Assembly (NCBI GenBank): GCA_942490705.1
Contig: CALNXY010000013.1
Span: 786,679-850,678, forward strand
Reading direction: 5' to 3'
DNA length: 64,000 nt
Source of the DNA: JAGRCP01 sp942490705
GTDB taxonomy: Bacteria; Chloroflexota; Anaerolineae; Caldilineales; Caldilineaceae
The translations under genes and the position numbers were made by a program. Of the stretch, positions 17,279-24,729 are shown piece by piece. The notes beneath the pieces are model-generated. The model saw only the letters and a program-made list of their open reading frames with translations. It was not told the DNA's origin and did no database searches. The stretch's first letter is position 1, and each line of letters begins with the position of its first letter.

Positions 17279-18495
17279 TGTGTAGCCCCCAGTGGTAGAT
17301 GAACCGTGATGTAGGCGCCGCCTGCCTCGCCGGGCTGGATGGCAAACGTGCCCCCCAGTTCGGCGGTCCGCTCCTGCATGGAGGAGAGACCAATGCCATC
17401 GGGCTGGTCAGCCGGTACGTAGTGGCCGTCATCGCTCACGGTGAGGATAAGTTGTTCCGGCTCTATTTCGATTTCAACGCCACAGGCTGTGGCGTCAGCA
17501 TGTTTGATGACGTTGTGAATGGCTTCGCTGGCAATGCGATAGACGGCTACCTCCACGGCAGCGGATAGCCGCGGCATCGGTTCGGGCGCAATGACGTCGA
17601 GCCGAAGCCCGGAATCTCCTAGCTTGAAGTTTCTGATCGCGTCAATCAGGCCAAACTCGTCAAGCATCGGCGGGCGCAATTCATAGACAAGGTGGCGAAT
17701 ATCGGCCGTGGCTGCGCTCACATCATCCCGCAACTCGTCGATCAACTGTTCGGCTTCATCCGGATGCTCCCGTAGCAGACGGCGCACGGCGCTCAACTGC
17801 ATGCGCAGCGAGGCGAGCGTCGGACCGAGACCATCGTGTAGGTCGCGGCGGATGCGGCGGCGCTCTTCCTCCCTCGTCATCACCAATTGCTCGCGCGAAG
17901 CCTGAAGGGCCTCACTCATCTGGGCAGCGTGCAGCGTGATGCCGACCTGCCGGGCCAAGCTGGTGAGCAACGCCCCCTCACTATTGGTCAAGGGCATTTG
18001 GGGCAGGCGCGACGTCACATGCAGCCATCCGACGACCTCATCGCGATAGGTGATCGCGATCGACGTCAGCTCACTGCCATTCGGCGGCACGCCATACGCC
18101 GCAGTGATGCCGTCAGACGTTTCGAGCTGCACATAGGGAAGCTTCACGGTGCGGGCGATGGTCTCGGCAATGGTCGGCAGCATTGACGCTTCCGGCGAAG
18201 CTGAGATAAGGGAATCACTCACCTGCCCCATCATCTCTAGCTGGGGGTCATCCATGGCGTAGACGAGGTAATGCACGCGCGGCTGCACCCAGTTCGAGAC
18301 GGGCCGCAGCGTGGCGGCCAAAACGATCACGGCCAGGATATTGAGTACCCATGTCATGGCGTTACTCGTGACCGGGATCAGCAGCGTGATGCCCACATAG
18401 ACGGGAATGCTGTATGCGCACAAGACCAAGATCAGCAGCGCGCGGTAGAGCAGCTGATTGCCATCCGTCAAGCGATTGATGTCAGTCAAGATCAC
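17266..18495 (-). CDS. membrane sensor histidine kinase (HisKA_3 type)
   Basis: 409 residues. Two membrane segments at ~17-43 and ~48-67, a GAF-like sensing region (~95-195), then the dimerisation helix with phospho-His220 in RRDLHDGLGPTLASL, and a C-terminal HATPase_c domain (SEAIHNVIKHADA as N box, DDGHYV as G1, GIGLSSMQERTAELGG). This is the DesK/NarX/LiaS layout. The first possible start is GTG 18495, which sits almost on its GGAAG site; a TTG at 18489 has better spacing. The signal is unknown. It forms an operon with the overlapping NarL-type regulator. Confidence 0.94.
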   Translation of the reverse strand: MILTDINRLTDGNQLLYRALLILVLCAYSIPVYVGITLLIPVTSNAMTWVLNILAVIVLAATLRPVSNWVQPRVHYLVYAMDDPQLEMMGQVSDSLISASPEASMLPTIAETIARTVKLPYVQLETSDGITAAYGVPPNGSELTSIAITYRDEVVGWLHVTSRLPQMPLTNSEGALLTSLARQVGITLHAAQMSEALQASREQLVMTREEERRRIRRDLHDGLGPTLASLRMQLSAVRRLLREHPDEAEQLIDELRDDVSAATADIRHLVYELRPPMLDEFGLIDAIRNFKLGDSGLRLDVIAPEPMPRLSAAVEVAVYRIASEAIHNVIKHADATACGVEIEIEPEQLILTVSDDGHYVPADQPDGIGLSSMQERTAELGGTFAIQPGEAGGAYITVHLPLGATQWTP

Positions 18496-18515
18496 CTTCC
18501 CAGAAATCCGTGCAC

Positions 18516-18553
18516 GTGCAGCATCCGTTTGATTCTATCAGCGGATGCTGCAC
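18516..18553. repeat. perfect 12-bp inverted repeat upstream of the sensor kinase
   Basis: GTGCAGCATCCG (18516-18527) and its exact complement (18542-18553) enclose 14 bases. It sits 20 bases in front of the kinase start, so it would form a leader hairpin or act as a protein binding site. Confidence 0.55.
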
Positions 18554-18695
18554 GCTATCGAGCAGATTCTGATCAGCCCAATAAATCCTGGCGAAAATGG
18601 CCAACCGTTTTTACAGATGCAGATGGGCCAAATATCCGCCAGATTACTTACGCCATCTTCTATCACGTGCAGTCTCAGAAGTCTCACAGGTTTCA

Positions 18696-18725
18696 CAAAC
18701 CAGGTTTCTGCCAGAAACCCGGTTT
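18696..18725. repeat. short palindrome after the membrane protein gene
   Basis: CAAACCAGGTTTCTG pairs with CAGAAACCCGGTTTG (one mismatch). It lies 38 bases past the stop of the 18763-19149 gene and may serve as its transcript end. No T-run follows. Confidence 0.5.
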
Positions 18726-18762
18726 GTATGCGCCGATCGGTCCGACCCTTCACTTAGTCGCT

Positions 18763-19149
18763 TCAGGCGGATTCCGCCAACGCAGCCGGCTCGCGGCGCA
18801 GGCAAAGATAGATGACGACGAGGGATGCCACAGCGAAGCTGCCGGCCATCATCCTGATTGCCATATCGGGGTCGGCGAGGGCCCCCATCGTGTTGAGGAC
18901 TGCATTGAATGAGCTGATGACGATTGCCAGGATGATGCCCCAGCGCTCCGCCCGCCATACCCCGTATGCGACCACCAGCGTGATGGCATCAACGGCAAAA
19001 CTGAAGACAAAGACCCAGAAAAAAGAACCTGCATCTGGCCTGTTGCCGGTTAGAAAGGGAATCCCGACTATCACGATTCCCAGCACGGCCACTGTCCACA
19101 GGATAACCGCCGCGATCTTGAGGCCGGTTGAACGACTCAGTTGATTCAT
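18763..19149 (-). CDS. four-helix membrane protein of unknown function
   Basis: 128 residues with four hydrophobic segments at about 10-33, 43-64, 70-92 and 98-116, separated by short charged loops (WRAERWG, GNRPDAG). There is no signal peptide beyond the first membrane helix and no conserved catalytic residue that I can see. The start is supported by AAGGAG eight bases upstream of ATG 19149. It stands alone between the two-component operon and the arsR region. It resembles generic small integral membrane proteins of the DUF class; no specific function can be given. Confidence 0.8.
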   Translation of the reverse strand: MNQLSRSTGLKIAAVILWTVAVLGIVIVGIPFLTGNRPDAGSFFWVFVFSFAVDAITLVVAYGVWRAERWGIILAIVISSFNAVLNTMGALADPDMAIRMMAGSFAVASLVVIYLCLRREPAALAESA

Positions 19150-19470
19150 TTTGCATCTCCTTGTTTGCTAATCGAATGAACTACGTTGACAAAGAGATCG
19201 TACGGGATTGCCGTCCCAATGTCACCAGGCCAGGGTCACAAGGTCTTGGGAAGATTGTCCCAAACGATGAGGTTCGTTTTCACCATGGTCTGTCTGAAAG
19301 AGATGTACGGCGCTGCTTCAGGCCCTGATGACGTCCGGTTATGATAGCACGGTATCCGCCGAATTCAACCCGTCGATCTGACAATCTGACAAGGGTGCGT
19401 ATCACCTTTGGGGGCCTGCTCCAGAGCTCGAACGCCCAGATATGTGGATCGACGATTCTTGCACGACTAC

Positions 19471-19535
19471 CGCCCAGGCATGAATGCCGTGGGCTGGGGC
19501 GCATCCTGCCAGCAAGGGCATTCATGCCCGGCGGG
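19471..19535. repeat. family F palindrome (GGCATGAATGCC ends), simple copy
   Basis: CGCCCAGGCATGAATGCC and GGCATTCATGCCCGGCGGG are inverted ends enclosing about 28 bases. A longer copy in the opposite orientation is at 26583-26705. The rest of 19150-19554 shows no gene. Confidence 0.7.
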
Positions 19536-19554
19536 GTTGCTCGGCAATCCAGGG

Positions 19555-19583
19555 TTGACAATTCATAAGTAATGACTTATATA
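19555..19583 (+). promoter_or_regulatory. arsR promoter and operator
   Basis: TTGACA (19555-19560), a 17-base spacer and TATATA (19578-19583). The spacer and -10 carry a perfect palindrome, ATAAGT-AATG-ACTTAT (19565-19580), as expected for autorepression by an ArsR-type dimer. The transcript would start at or next to the ATG at 19590, making it leaderless. Confidence 0.68.
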
Positions 19584-19589
19584 TTGTGT

Positions 19590-19919
19590 ATGCAGAAGAC
19601 AACGACGGCTGAAACCAAAATTTTCCAGGCGCTGGCAGACCCTCGCCGGCGCTCGATCTTCGAGTCGCTCACACAGGGGGAGGCGGCCGTAAAGGAGCTG
19701 ACAGCACGTTTCGACATCTCGCAGCCCGCGGTGTCGCAACATCTCGCTGCGTTGAAAGCTGCCGGTTTGGTAATCAGCCGGCGTGAGGGGCGTTGCGTCT
19801 ACTATCAGGTAGAGCCGCAGGGCATGAAGCCGCTCATCGACTGGGTCGCGCGCTACCACAGCTTCTGGACGGAGCGCATGGAACGCCTTGAACAGCTATT
19901 GGAGGAAATGGACGAATGA
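19590..19919 (+). CDS. ArsR-family transcriptional repressor
   Basis: 109 residues with a winged helix typical of small ArsR/SmtB regulators: KIFQALADPRRRSIFESL at the start and KELTARFDISQPAVSQHL as recognition segment, wing REGRCVYYQVEP. It has no CxxC metal site near the helix, so it belongs to the non-metal group (SdpR/AHSA1-partner type). The usual neighbour of such a gene is an AHSA1 (SRPBCC) gene; here only the beginning of one remains, overlapping the arsR stop by ATGA. Start: ATG 19590 gives a normal N-terminus; an in-frame ATG at 19572 lies inside the operator and before the -10 box. Confidence 0.9.
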   Translation: MQKTTTAETKIFQALADPRRRSIFESLTQGEAAVKELTARFDISQPAVSQHLAALKAAGLVISRREGRCVYYQVEPQGMKPLIDWVARYHSFWTERMERLEQLLEEMDE

Positions 19920-20065
19920 CTGCCACCGACAAAGATGCCCACGCCAACACAAAAACCATTGCGCTTGAATACGATTTGCCCCATGCGCCGGAAAAGGTGT
20001 GGCGAGCGCTCACCGATCCCGACCTGCTGGAGACGCATTCAGCCACGAACATTGGAGGGCCAATC
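19916..20065 (+). pseudogene. N-terminal remnant of an AHSA1/SRPBCC gene
   Basis: The frame begins with ATG overlapping the arsR stop (ATGA) and encodes ALEYDLPHAPEKVWRALTDP and DLLETH, the start of an AHSA1 (SRPBCC fold) protein. After ~45 residues the similarity ends and the frame runs without a stop into the YdeI-like gene. About two thirds of the domain is missing, so it is not expected to fold. Translation from here would produce a fusion with the next gene. Confidence 0.7.
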
Positions 20066-20725
20066 ATGCAACAAACGAATCCACAGGTTGATGACCATTT
20101 GCGCACCGTCGACCAGTGGCAGGCGGAATTGGAGCAATTGCGCGCCATTGTCTTGACGTGCCCATTGACCGAACAGTTTAAGTGGCGCCAACCTTGCTAC
20201 GTGTTTGAGAAGAGTAACGTCGTCATATTGAGTGGCTTCAAGGAGTACTGTGCGCTGAGCTTTTTCAAGGGAGCGTTGTTGAAGGATCCCCATGGCCTGC
20301 TCGTGGCGCCCGGCGAAAATTCCCAATCGAGCCGCATAATAAAGTTCACGAACGTTCAAGAAATCATTGAAATGGAAGAGATCTTGAGGGCCTATATTGA
20401 CGAAGCCATCGAAGTAGAAAAAGCCGGTCTGAAGGTTGAATTCAAGCCGAAGTCAGAATATGCCGTTCCGGAAGAGCTGCAATCCAAGTTTGATGAAGAT
20501 CCCGTTTTCAAGACTGCCTTTGAAGCACTGACGCCGGGTCGGCAAAAAGGCTATCTTCTCTATTTCGCCAGCGCCAAACAGTCCAAGGCCCGGACGGCGC
20601 GGATTGAAAAATATACGCCGCGCATCTTTGATGGAAAAGGCATGCGCGACTGCGTTTGTGGGCTGTCGAAGCGTTACCCTAGCTGCGATGGCTCGCACAA
20701 GCAGCTTGAGACCGAATCTAACTAG
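20066..20725 (+). CDS. YdeI/OmdA-like protein (DUF1801 fold) with a CDGSH-like tail
   Basis: 219 residues from ATG 20066, which has its own GGAGG seven bases upstream. The order is a DUF1801-like domain (KWRQPCYVFEKSNVVILSGF, CALSFFKGALLKDP), a helical linker (AYIDEAIEVEKAGLKVEF) and a C-terminal YdeI-type segment (FEALTPGRQKGYLLYFASAK, SKARTARIEKY). It ends CVCGLSKRYPSCDGSH, a CDGSH-like cysteine-histidine motif present in part of the family. The family has been linked to peptide tolerance in Bacillus and E. coli, but the activity is unknown. The upstream AHSA1 remnant is in frame, so a longer 269-residue fusion could also be made. Confidence 0.85.
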   Translation: MQQTNPQVDDHLRTVDQWQAELEQLRAIVLTCPLTEQFKWRQPCYVFEKSNVVILSGFKEYCALSFFKGALLKDPHGLLVAPGENSQSSRIIKFTNVQEIIEMEEILRAYIDEAIEVEKAGLKVEFKPKSEYAVPEELQSKFDEDPVFKTAFEALTPGRQKGYLLYFASAKQSKARTARIEKYTPRIFDGKGMRDCVCGLSKRYPSCDGSHKQLETESN

Positions 20726-20810
20726 ACGCCCGGATCAGCGCCGGCGACTCTCTGCTTGGGCGATGGGCTGAGCAACTGGGCGCGACTGTTCTGTTTGCGA
20801 ACGCCAGAGC

Positions 20811-20928
20811 GCAGCGTCACGTCAAGGTGACCAGCAAGCTCCTGGCCGCCTGAAGATCAGCAATTTTAGAGTCCTCGCTGAACCAGGCGATCGTTAAGGC
20901 CAGGAGCTGCTGGCCTGCGTCACGCTGC
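20811..20928. repeat. imperfect inverted-repeat element at the breakpoint of an oxidase remnant
   Basis: The left arm GCAGCGTCACG...CCAGCAAGCTCCTGGCC (20811-20847) is mirrored by GGCCAGGAGCTGCTGG...GCGTCACGCTGC (20898-20928), with small gaps. The oxidase remnant begins just at its right edge. Confidence 0.5.
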
Positions 20929-20929
20929 C

Positions 20930-21082
20930 GGCGGTTCCTACGTCAACTTTCTAATGGATGAAGGTGAGGATCCTGTCCGAGCGACATATGGCGAGAATTT
21001 CGCACGGCTGGTGGCGCTGAAGAACAAATACGATCCTACGAATCTCTTCCAGCTCAACCAGAACATCAAACCGACAGTATGA
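20930..21082 (+). pseudogene. C-terminal remnant of a BBE-type FAD-linked oxidase
   Basis: Fifty codons read GGSYVNFLMDEGEDP, RATYGENFARLVALKNKY and DPTNLFQLNQNIKP before a TGA at 21080-21082. This is the classic C-terminal berberine-bridge (BBE) segment of flavin oxidoreductases such as glucooligosaccharide or 6-hydroxynicotine oxidases, whose full length is ~450 residues. There is no upstream FAD-binding domain; the frame loses similarity at the inverted repeat ending at 20928. It is a relic. The remaining DNA between 20726 and 21154 has no gene. Confidence 0.82.
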
Positions 21083-21154
21083 GGAGGCGTGCCGGCGGAA
21101 GGGGAGCCGCGCGTGCCAGGCTTGATGACTATTGGGGTAGTTTTTTCAGATCTC

Positions 21155-21688
21155 TCATTCTCGCCAGTATTCAGGCCGATCCAACGCGATGGCACAACGT
21201 ACCCTGCCCCCACACGACTGAAGGGCGCCCGCCCTCAACGCTTGAACCATCCAGGCCTCAGACTTCTCATCGGGGATCGGATAGGGCGCTTCAAACCCAA
21301 ATTTTGCGGCCGGTTGAAAACCCGACCGCCGGTAGTATGATGGATGGCCCAGCACAAAGACCAAATCGACTTGAGCGCTCTGCAGTTGTTCCAGCCCTGC
21401 TTCGATCAGCTTGGAGCCAATTCCCTGCCGCTGATAACCGGGTTTGACCGCCAATGGGGCCAAGAGTGACACCTTTAATTCTTCTGCTCCCTCTATCCAC
21501 GCCCGCGAGAAGAGGATGTGGCCAACAATCCCACGATCACATTCTGCTACGAGTGAGACTAGCGGTTTGGCGCTTTCATCTATTAGCAGAGCTGTTACTA
21601 ACTCCACGATCTCTTCTTCATCGAACGCTTCCCGTTCGACCTCAAGGATCTGCTTGAGGTCACATTCTTCAGCTTGTCTAACCCTCAT
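21155..21688 (-). CDS. GNAT-family N-acetyltransferase (YhbS-like)
   Basis: 177 residues with a complete GNAT core: MRVRQAEECDLKQILEVE at the start, GIVGHILFSRAWI (beta-3), LAPLAVKPGYQRQGIGSKLI (acetyl-CoA loop, R/QxxGxG/A) and VFVLGHPSYYRRSGFQPA, the YhbS-type hallmark. The acceptor is unknown; relatives act on small molecules or proteins. ATG 21688 has GGGGTG eight bases upstream and is preferred over the in-frame GTG at 21697. It stands alone, downstream of the TIM-barrel gene by 85 bases on the same strand. Confidence 0.9.
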   Translation of the reverse strand: MRVRQAEECDLKQILEVEREAFDEEEIVELVTALLIDESAKPLVSLVAECDRGIVGHILFSRAWIEGAEELKVSLLAPLAVKPGYQRQGIGSKLIEAGLEQLQSAQVDLVFVLGHPSYYRRSGFQPAAKFGFEAPYPIPDEKSEAWMVQALRAGALQSCGGRVRCAIALDRPEYWRE

Positions 21689-21773
21689 TGTAAACACCCC
21701 GTTATCCTGACCCTCATCTGCCGCGGCAGTTCAATGGTGAGAGCCGTGCGGCTCAATCCCGTCGTGAATCAGC

Positions 21774-22499
21774 CTACTGCCCGTGAATTCTAGCGGCGAG
21801 CAACTTCGTCCGCTCCGGCACCAGGATGCCGGAGTACTTCTCGGTTTCGATTTCCGAAGCAACCAGATAGGCATCCACGTAGGGCAGAAACCCGGCCACG
21901 TTTTCCGGGCTCACGCCGCTGGCCAAGGCAAGCGGATGGGCGCCGGCCCCGGCACGCAATGCCTTGACCTTTGCAACCGATGCGGCGTAACCCGTCCCCG
22001 GGCCGCTGGATGTAATGACGTCCATCCACGAGCGTGCATTCTTGGCCGCATCGGGCAACAGGGCAGCAGGCACTTCTCGCTGATATTTGAAGGCGACGCC
22101 GCCGAAATGGAGTCCCGTCCAGCCGCTTCTCTGGCGCGCTTGGCGAAACCGTTCGCCAGCAGGCTGTGCGTTTTTCGACCGTTCATCAATTCCTGCGTTG
22201 TCGGACCAGATGCCGCCCACCGGCAGATTGGCGACAAGCCCAATGACCTCCTCCGGCTCCGTGCCGAGGAGGTTCACGCCGATCCACAAAGTGGGATACT
22301 GTCGGTGTATCTCCGGAATGAAGGCAAGGACTTGAGGGGTAGACATTCCCTGGTTGATGATAAAGATCCCATCCGCGCCCGCTTCGACCGCTGTCTCTAT
22401 ACTGCCCAGCGCGGTCTCTTTGCTCGTCGGGTGGATGACCGGAAGAAAGACTCGTGAACGTCGAAACACTGTCTGAAGTACATTTTCAGCGTGGCTCAT
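21774..22499 (-). CDS. TIM-barrel protein, possibly BtpA-like
   Basis: 241 residues. Strand-helix order is that of a (beta/alpha)8 barrel: VFLPVIHPTSKE, AVEAGADGIFIINQGMS, LWIGVNLLGTEPEEV, GIWSDNAGI, GLHFGGVAFKYQ, DVITSSGPGTGYAASVAKVK, LALASGVSPENVAGF, and VDAYLVASEIE. The GIxxxN and final ASGVSPENV phosphate-binding-like loop recall BtpA and phosphoribosyl-isomerase-type barrels, but I cannot name a substrate. I chose ATG 22499 because AGGAG lies five bases upstream; the upstream extension lacks support. Confidence 0.72.
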   Translation of the reverse strand: MSHAENVLQTVFRRSRVFLPVIHPTSKETALGSIETAVEAGADGIFIINQGMSTPQVLAFIPEIHRQYPTLWIGVNLLGTEPEEVIGLVANLPVGGIWSDNAGIDERSKNAQPAGERFRQARQRSGWTGLHFGGVAFKYQREVPAALLPDAAKNARSWMDVITSSGPGTGYAASVAKVKALRAGAGAHPLALASGVSPENVAGFLPYVDAYLVASEIETEKYSGILVPERTKLLAARIHGQ

Positions 22500-22553
22500 G
22501 GTATCTCCTGCATTGCCCAACGCCATGGTGACCGGTGCCGCGTGGCTCTACTT

Positions 22554-22895
22554 TCAAGGGGAGCAGCATATGCGCCAGCCAGCGGCCGGTTCAGCGACTG
22601 CGAGACCGTTCTCAATCAAGACGAACCGCCGGCCGCGGACATATTTGTCCGGTGATTCTTGGCAATGACGCAAATCGGTGCGGGCCGGTTCGGAGATTCC
22701 ATAGACCAACACATTGACTCTCGCTTGCGTCAGGCTCAGTTTCCCGTTGGGACCACCCAACACTTCGTTCGCATCACGGTTGTCCTGGCCGTCATCTTCC
22801 CACCAGCAAACCGGGCAGATCTCGTAGACGTAGCGTTCTTCGAGCGTACAGAGTCCGCAACATGGGCAAGCGAGCAAAGAAGCTGAGTCTTTCAT
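22554..22895 (-). CDS. CPCC-family cysteine-rich protein
   Basis: 113 residues. The N-terminus has the CPCCGLCTLEE motif followed by YVYEICPVCWWEDDGQD, the two Cys pairs that define the CPCC family (a small zinc-ribbon-like domain found in bacteria, often near toxin or immunity loci). A third segment NGKLSLTQARVN is also conserved. The ATG at 22895 has GGA seven to eight bases upstream; an ATG six bases earlier and a TTG at 22919 are alternatives. The function is unknown. It is about 55 bases upstream of the TIM-barrel gene on the same strand. Confidence 0.8.
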   Translation of the reverse strand: MKDSASLLACPCCGLCTLEERYVYEICPVCWWEDDGQDNRDANEVLGGPNGKLSLTQARVNVLVYGISEPARTDLRHCQESPDKYVRGRRFVLIENGLAVAEPAAGWRICCSP

Positions 22896-22995
22896 AGGCA
22901 TTTCCAAATTTTGCTTCAAGTGTCCGTTGGCGCTTTCGCTCTATGAGCAGAATGATACCATAGTCCGGCATCGCTGGCTTCCACATGTTTGCTTG

Positions 22996-23108
22996 TTCCC
23001 GTTGACATTTGGTCGTAACGTCCCCGGCACGGGCGCCTACAAGTCTGCTAATCGGACATTCTGCCGCCCGTGCCGGGGACGTTCCAGGCGCAAAGTCGGT
23101 GGTTCTCT
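22996..23108. mobile_element. truncated copy of the 128-bp CTAG MITE
   Basis: From TTCCCGTTGACATTTGGTCG through the GGCACGGGC hairpin to AAAGTCGGTGGTT it matches the complete copies at 59296-59423 and 61629-61756; similarity then stops, so the right terminal repeat and flanking CTAG are lost. Confidence 0.8.
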
Positions 23109-23158
23109 ATTGGGTTAGCAAGGCGTTTTTACAAGTTCGTAGTGGGTGCTGAATTCAT

Positions 23159-24583
23159 CTATGGCCGGCTGCGCCCAGCGTCGCGATAGCGCTCCAGCAG
23201 CGCGCTGAGCTCGGCCACCACGTCCGGCCGTTCGGCCCACAGGTTGTGCGTCTCGGCCCGGTCGGCCGCCATGTCGTAGAGTTGGCCCTGCGGCCCGCCC
23301 GGTGTGGGCTCCTCTGTAACCGGCTCGCTGAAGCCGCCGGAGCCCAGGCCCAGCACCAGCTTCCAGCGCCCCTGGCGGAGGGAGAAGATGCCGTTGCCCG
23401 AGTGGTGAACCAGCGCCTCGCGGATGGGGGTGACCGCCTCGCCGGCTAGGGCAGGCAGGATGTTGTAAGAGTCCTCGCCCGCGTCCGCGGGCAGCTCGAC
23501 GCCTGCAATCGCGGCGAAGGTGGCCAGCATGTCGGCCAGGCAGACGAGCTCGTCGCTCCTCGTTCCCGCCGGGATGCGCTGCGGCCAGCGCGCCACAAAG
23601 GGCTCGCGGTGGCCGCCGTCCCAGATGTCGGCCTTCTGCCCGCGCAGCGTGCCGTTGCTGGCATGGCCGTAGGTCCCGCCGTCGGCGCAGGTGAGGCGGC
23701 CGCCGTTGTCGCTGGTGACGACGATCAGCGTGTTGTCGGTCTGTCCCGTCCGGTCCAGCGCGTCGAGCACCTGGCCGACGACCCAGTCGAAGAGCACAAC
23801 CATGTCGCCGCGGTCGCCGGCATCCGATGCGCCGACCACAAAGTCGGGGCGCACGTCACAGGGACGGTGAGGCGACGCCGGGGTCAGGTAGAGGAAGAAG
23901 GGCGCGTCTTCCTCAGCCGCGCTGGCGGCTTCGATGAATTCGACGGCCTTGGCCGCCAGGGTGATGTCGACCTGATCGTCCTGCCAGTCCGGCGTCTGCA
24001 ACCCCCTGCGCTGCTGGTTGTAGTAGACTTCCTTCTCGCGGTCGGGGATGCCCACGGTGTGGCCGTCCTCGATGAAGCAGTAGGGCGGCATGTCCAGCGA
24101 GCCGGCGATGCCGAAGTATGAGTCGAAGCCCAGCGTGGTCGGTCCGTTGGCGATGGGCGCGCTGTGGTCGATGTCGAAGCCGTCCACGCTCCAGGCCGGG
24201 TTGCCAAAGTCGATGACGGTCTCGTCGCGCCCGTCGCTGCGTCGCCAATCCAGCCCCACATGCCACTTGCCCACGGCCGCGGTGCGGTAGCCGGCCCCCT
24301 TGAGCAGGGAAGCCAGGGTCAGGCGCTGCGGCTCGATGAGGGGCGTGCCGTAGCCGCCCAGCACCCAGCGCGTCAGACTGCCGCGCCAGGCGTAGCGCCC
24401 GGTCAGCACGGCGTAGCGGCTGGGCGTACAGACCGCGGACGACGAGTGGGCGTCGGTCAGGCGTACGCCCTCGGCCGCAATGCGATCCATGTGGGGCGTC
24501 GGGATCTTGGTCGCACCGTAGCAGCCTAGGTCGCCATACCCCATGTCGTCGGCCATGATGTAAATGATATTTGGCTTGTCCAT
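23159..24583 (-). CDS. arylsulfatase-type sulfatase
   Basis: 474 residues. The sulfatase signature CTPSRYAVLTGRY is present with Cys52, the residue converted to formylglycine by a maturase not seen in this window. Metal-binding residues are visible: ADDMGYGDLGCYG near the N-terminus and TSDNGG in the C-terminal half; GKWHVG contains the conserved Lys-His. No signal peptide, so cytoplasmic unless exported otherwise. ATG 24583 starts directly on PNIIYIMADDMGY, with GAGG just upstream. The product would remove sulfate from esters such as sulfated glycans; the actual substrate is unknown. Followed downstream by a MITE fragment; a family A repeat lies upstream. Confidence 0.93.
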   Translation of the reverse strand: MDKPNIIYIMADDMGYGDLGCYGATKIPTPHMDRIAAEGVRLTDAHSSSAVCTPSRYAVLTGRYAWRGSLTRWVLGGYGTPLIEPQRLTLASLLKGAGYRTAAVGKWHVGLDWRRSDGRDETVIDFGNPAWSVDGFDIDHSAPIANGPTTLGFDSYFGIAGSLDMPPYCFIEDGHTVGIPDREKEVYYNQQRRGLQTPDWQDDQVDITLAAKAVEFIEAASAAEEDAPFFLYLTPASPHRPCDVRPDFVVGASDAGDRGDMVVLFDWVVGQVLDALDRTGQTDNTLIVVTSDNGGRLTCADGGTYGHASNGTLRGQKADIWDGGHREPFVARWPQRIPAGTRSDELVCLADMLATFAAIAGVELPADAGEDSYNILPALAGEAVTPIREALVHHSGNGIFSLRQGRWKLVLGLGSGGFSEPVTEEPTPGGPQGQLYDMAADRAETHNLWAERPDVVAELSALLERYRDAGRSRP

Positions 24584-24603
24584 AAGGCCTCGTAACTGAT
24601 GGT

Positions 24604-24710
24604 ACGCGGATCTACCGGATTGGGGCAGATCCACGCAGATTTTTCCCGTGTTCTTGTTATTTATCCGCTTATTTATCCGCGAAAATCAGCCTAATCTGCC
24701 CAATCCGCGG
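24604..24710. repeat. family A palindromic repeat
   Basis: ACGCGGATCTACCGGATTGG at the left is mirrored by CTAATCTGCCCAATCCGCGG at the right, with a longer inner loop than the 8069 copy. It separates the sulfatase start from the end of the hydrolase gene. Confidence 0.8.
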
Positions 24711-24729
24711 CCCATCTAGCAGAATCCCC

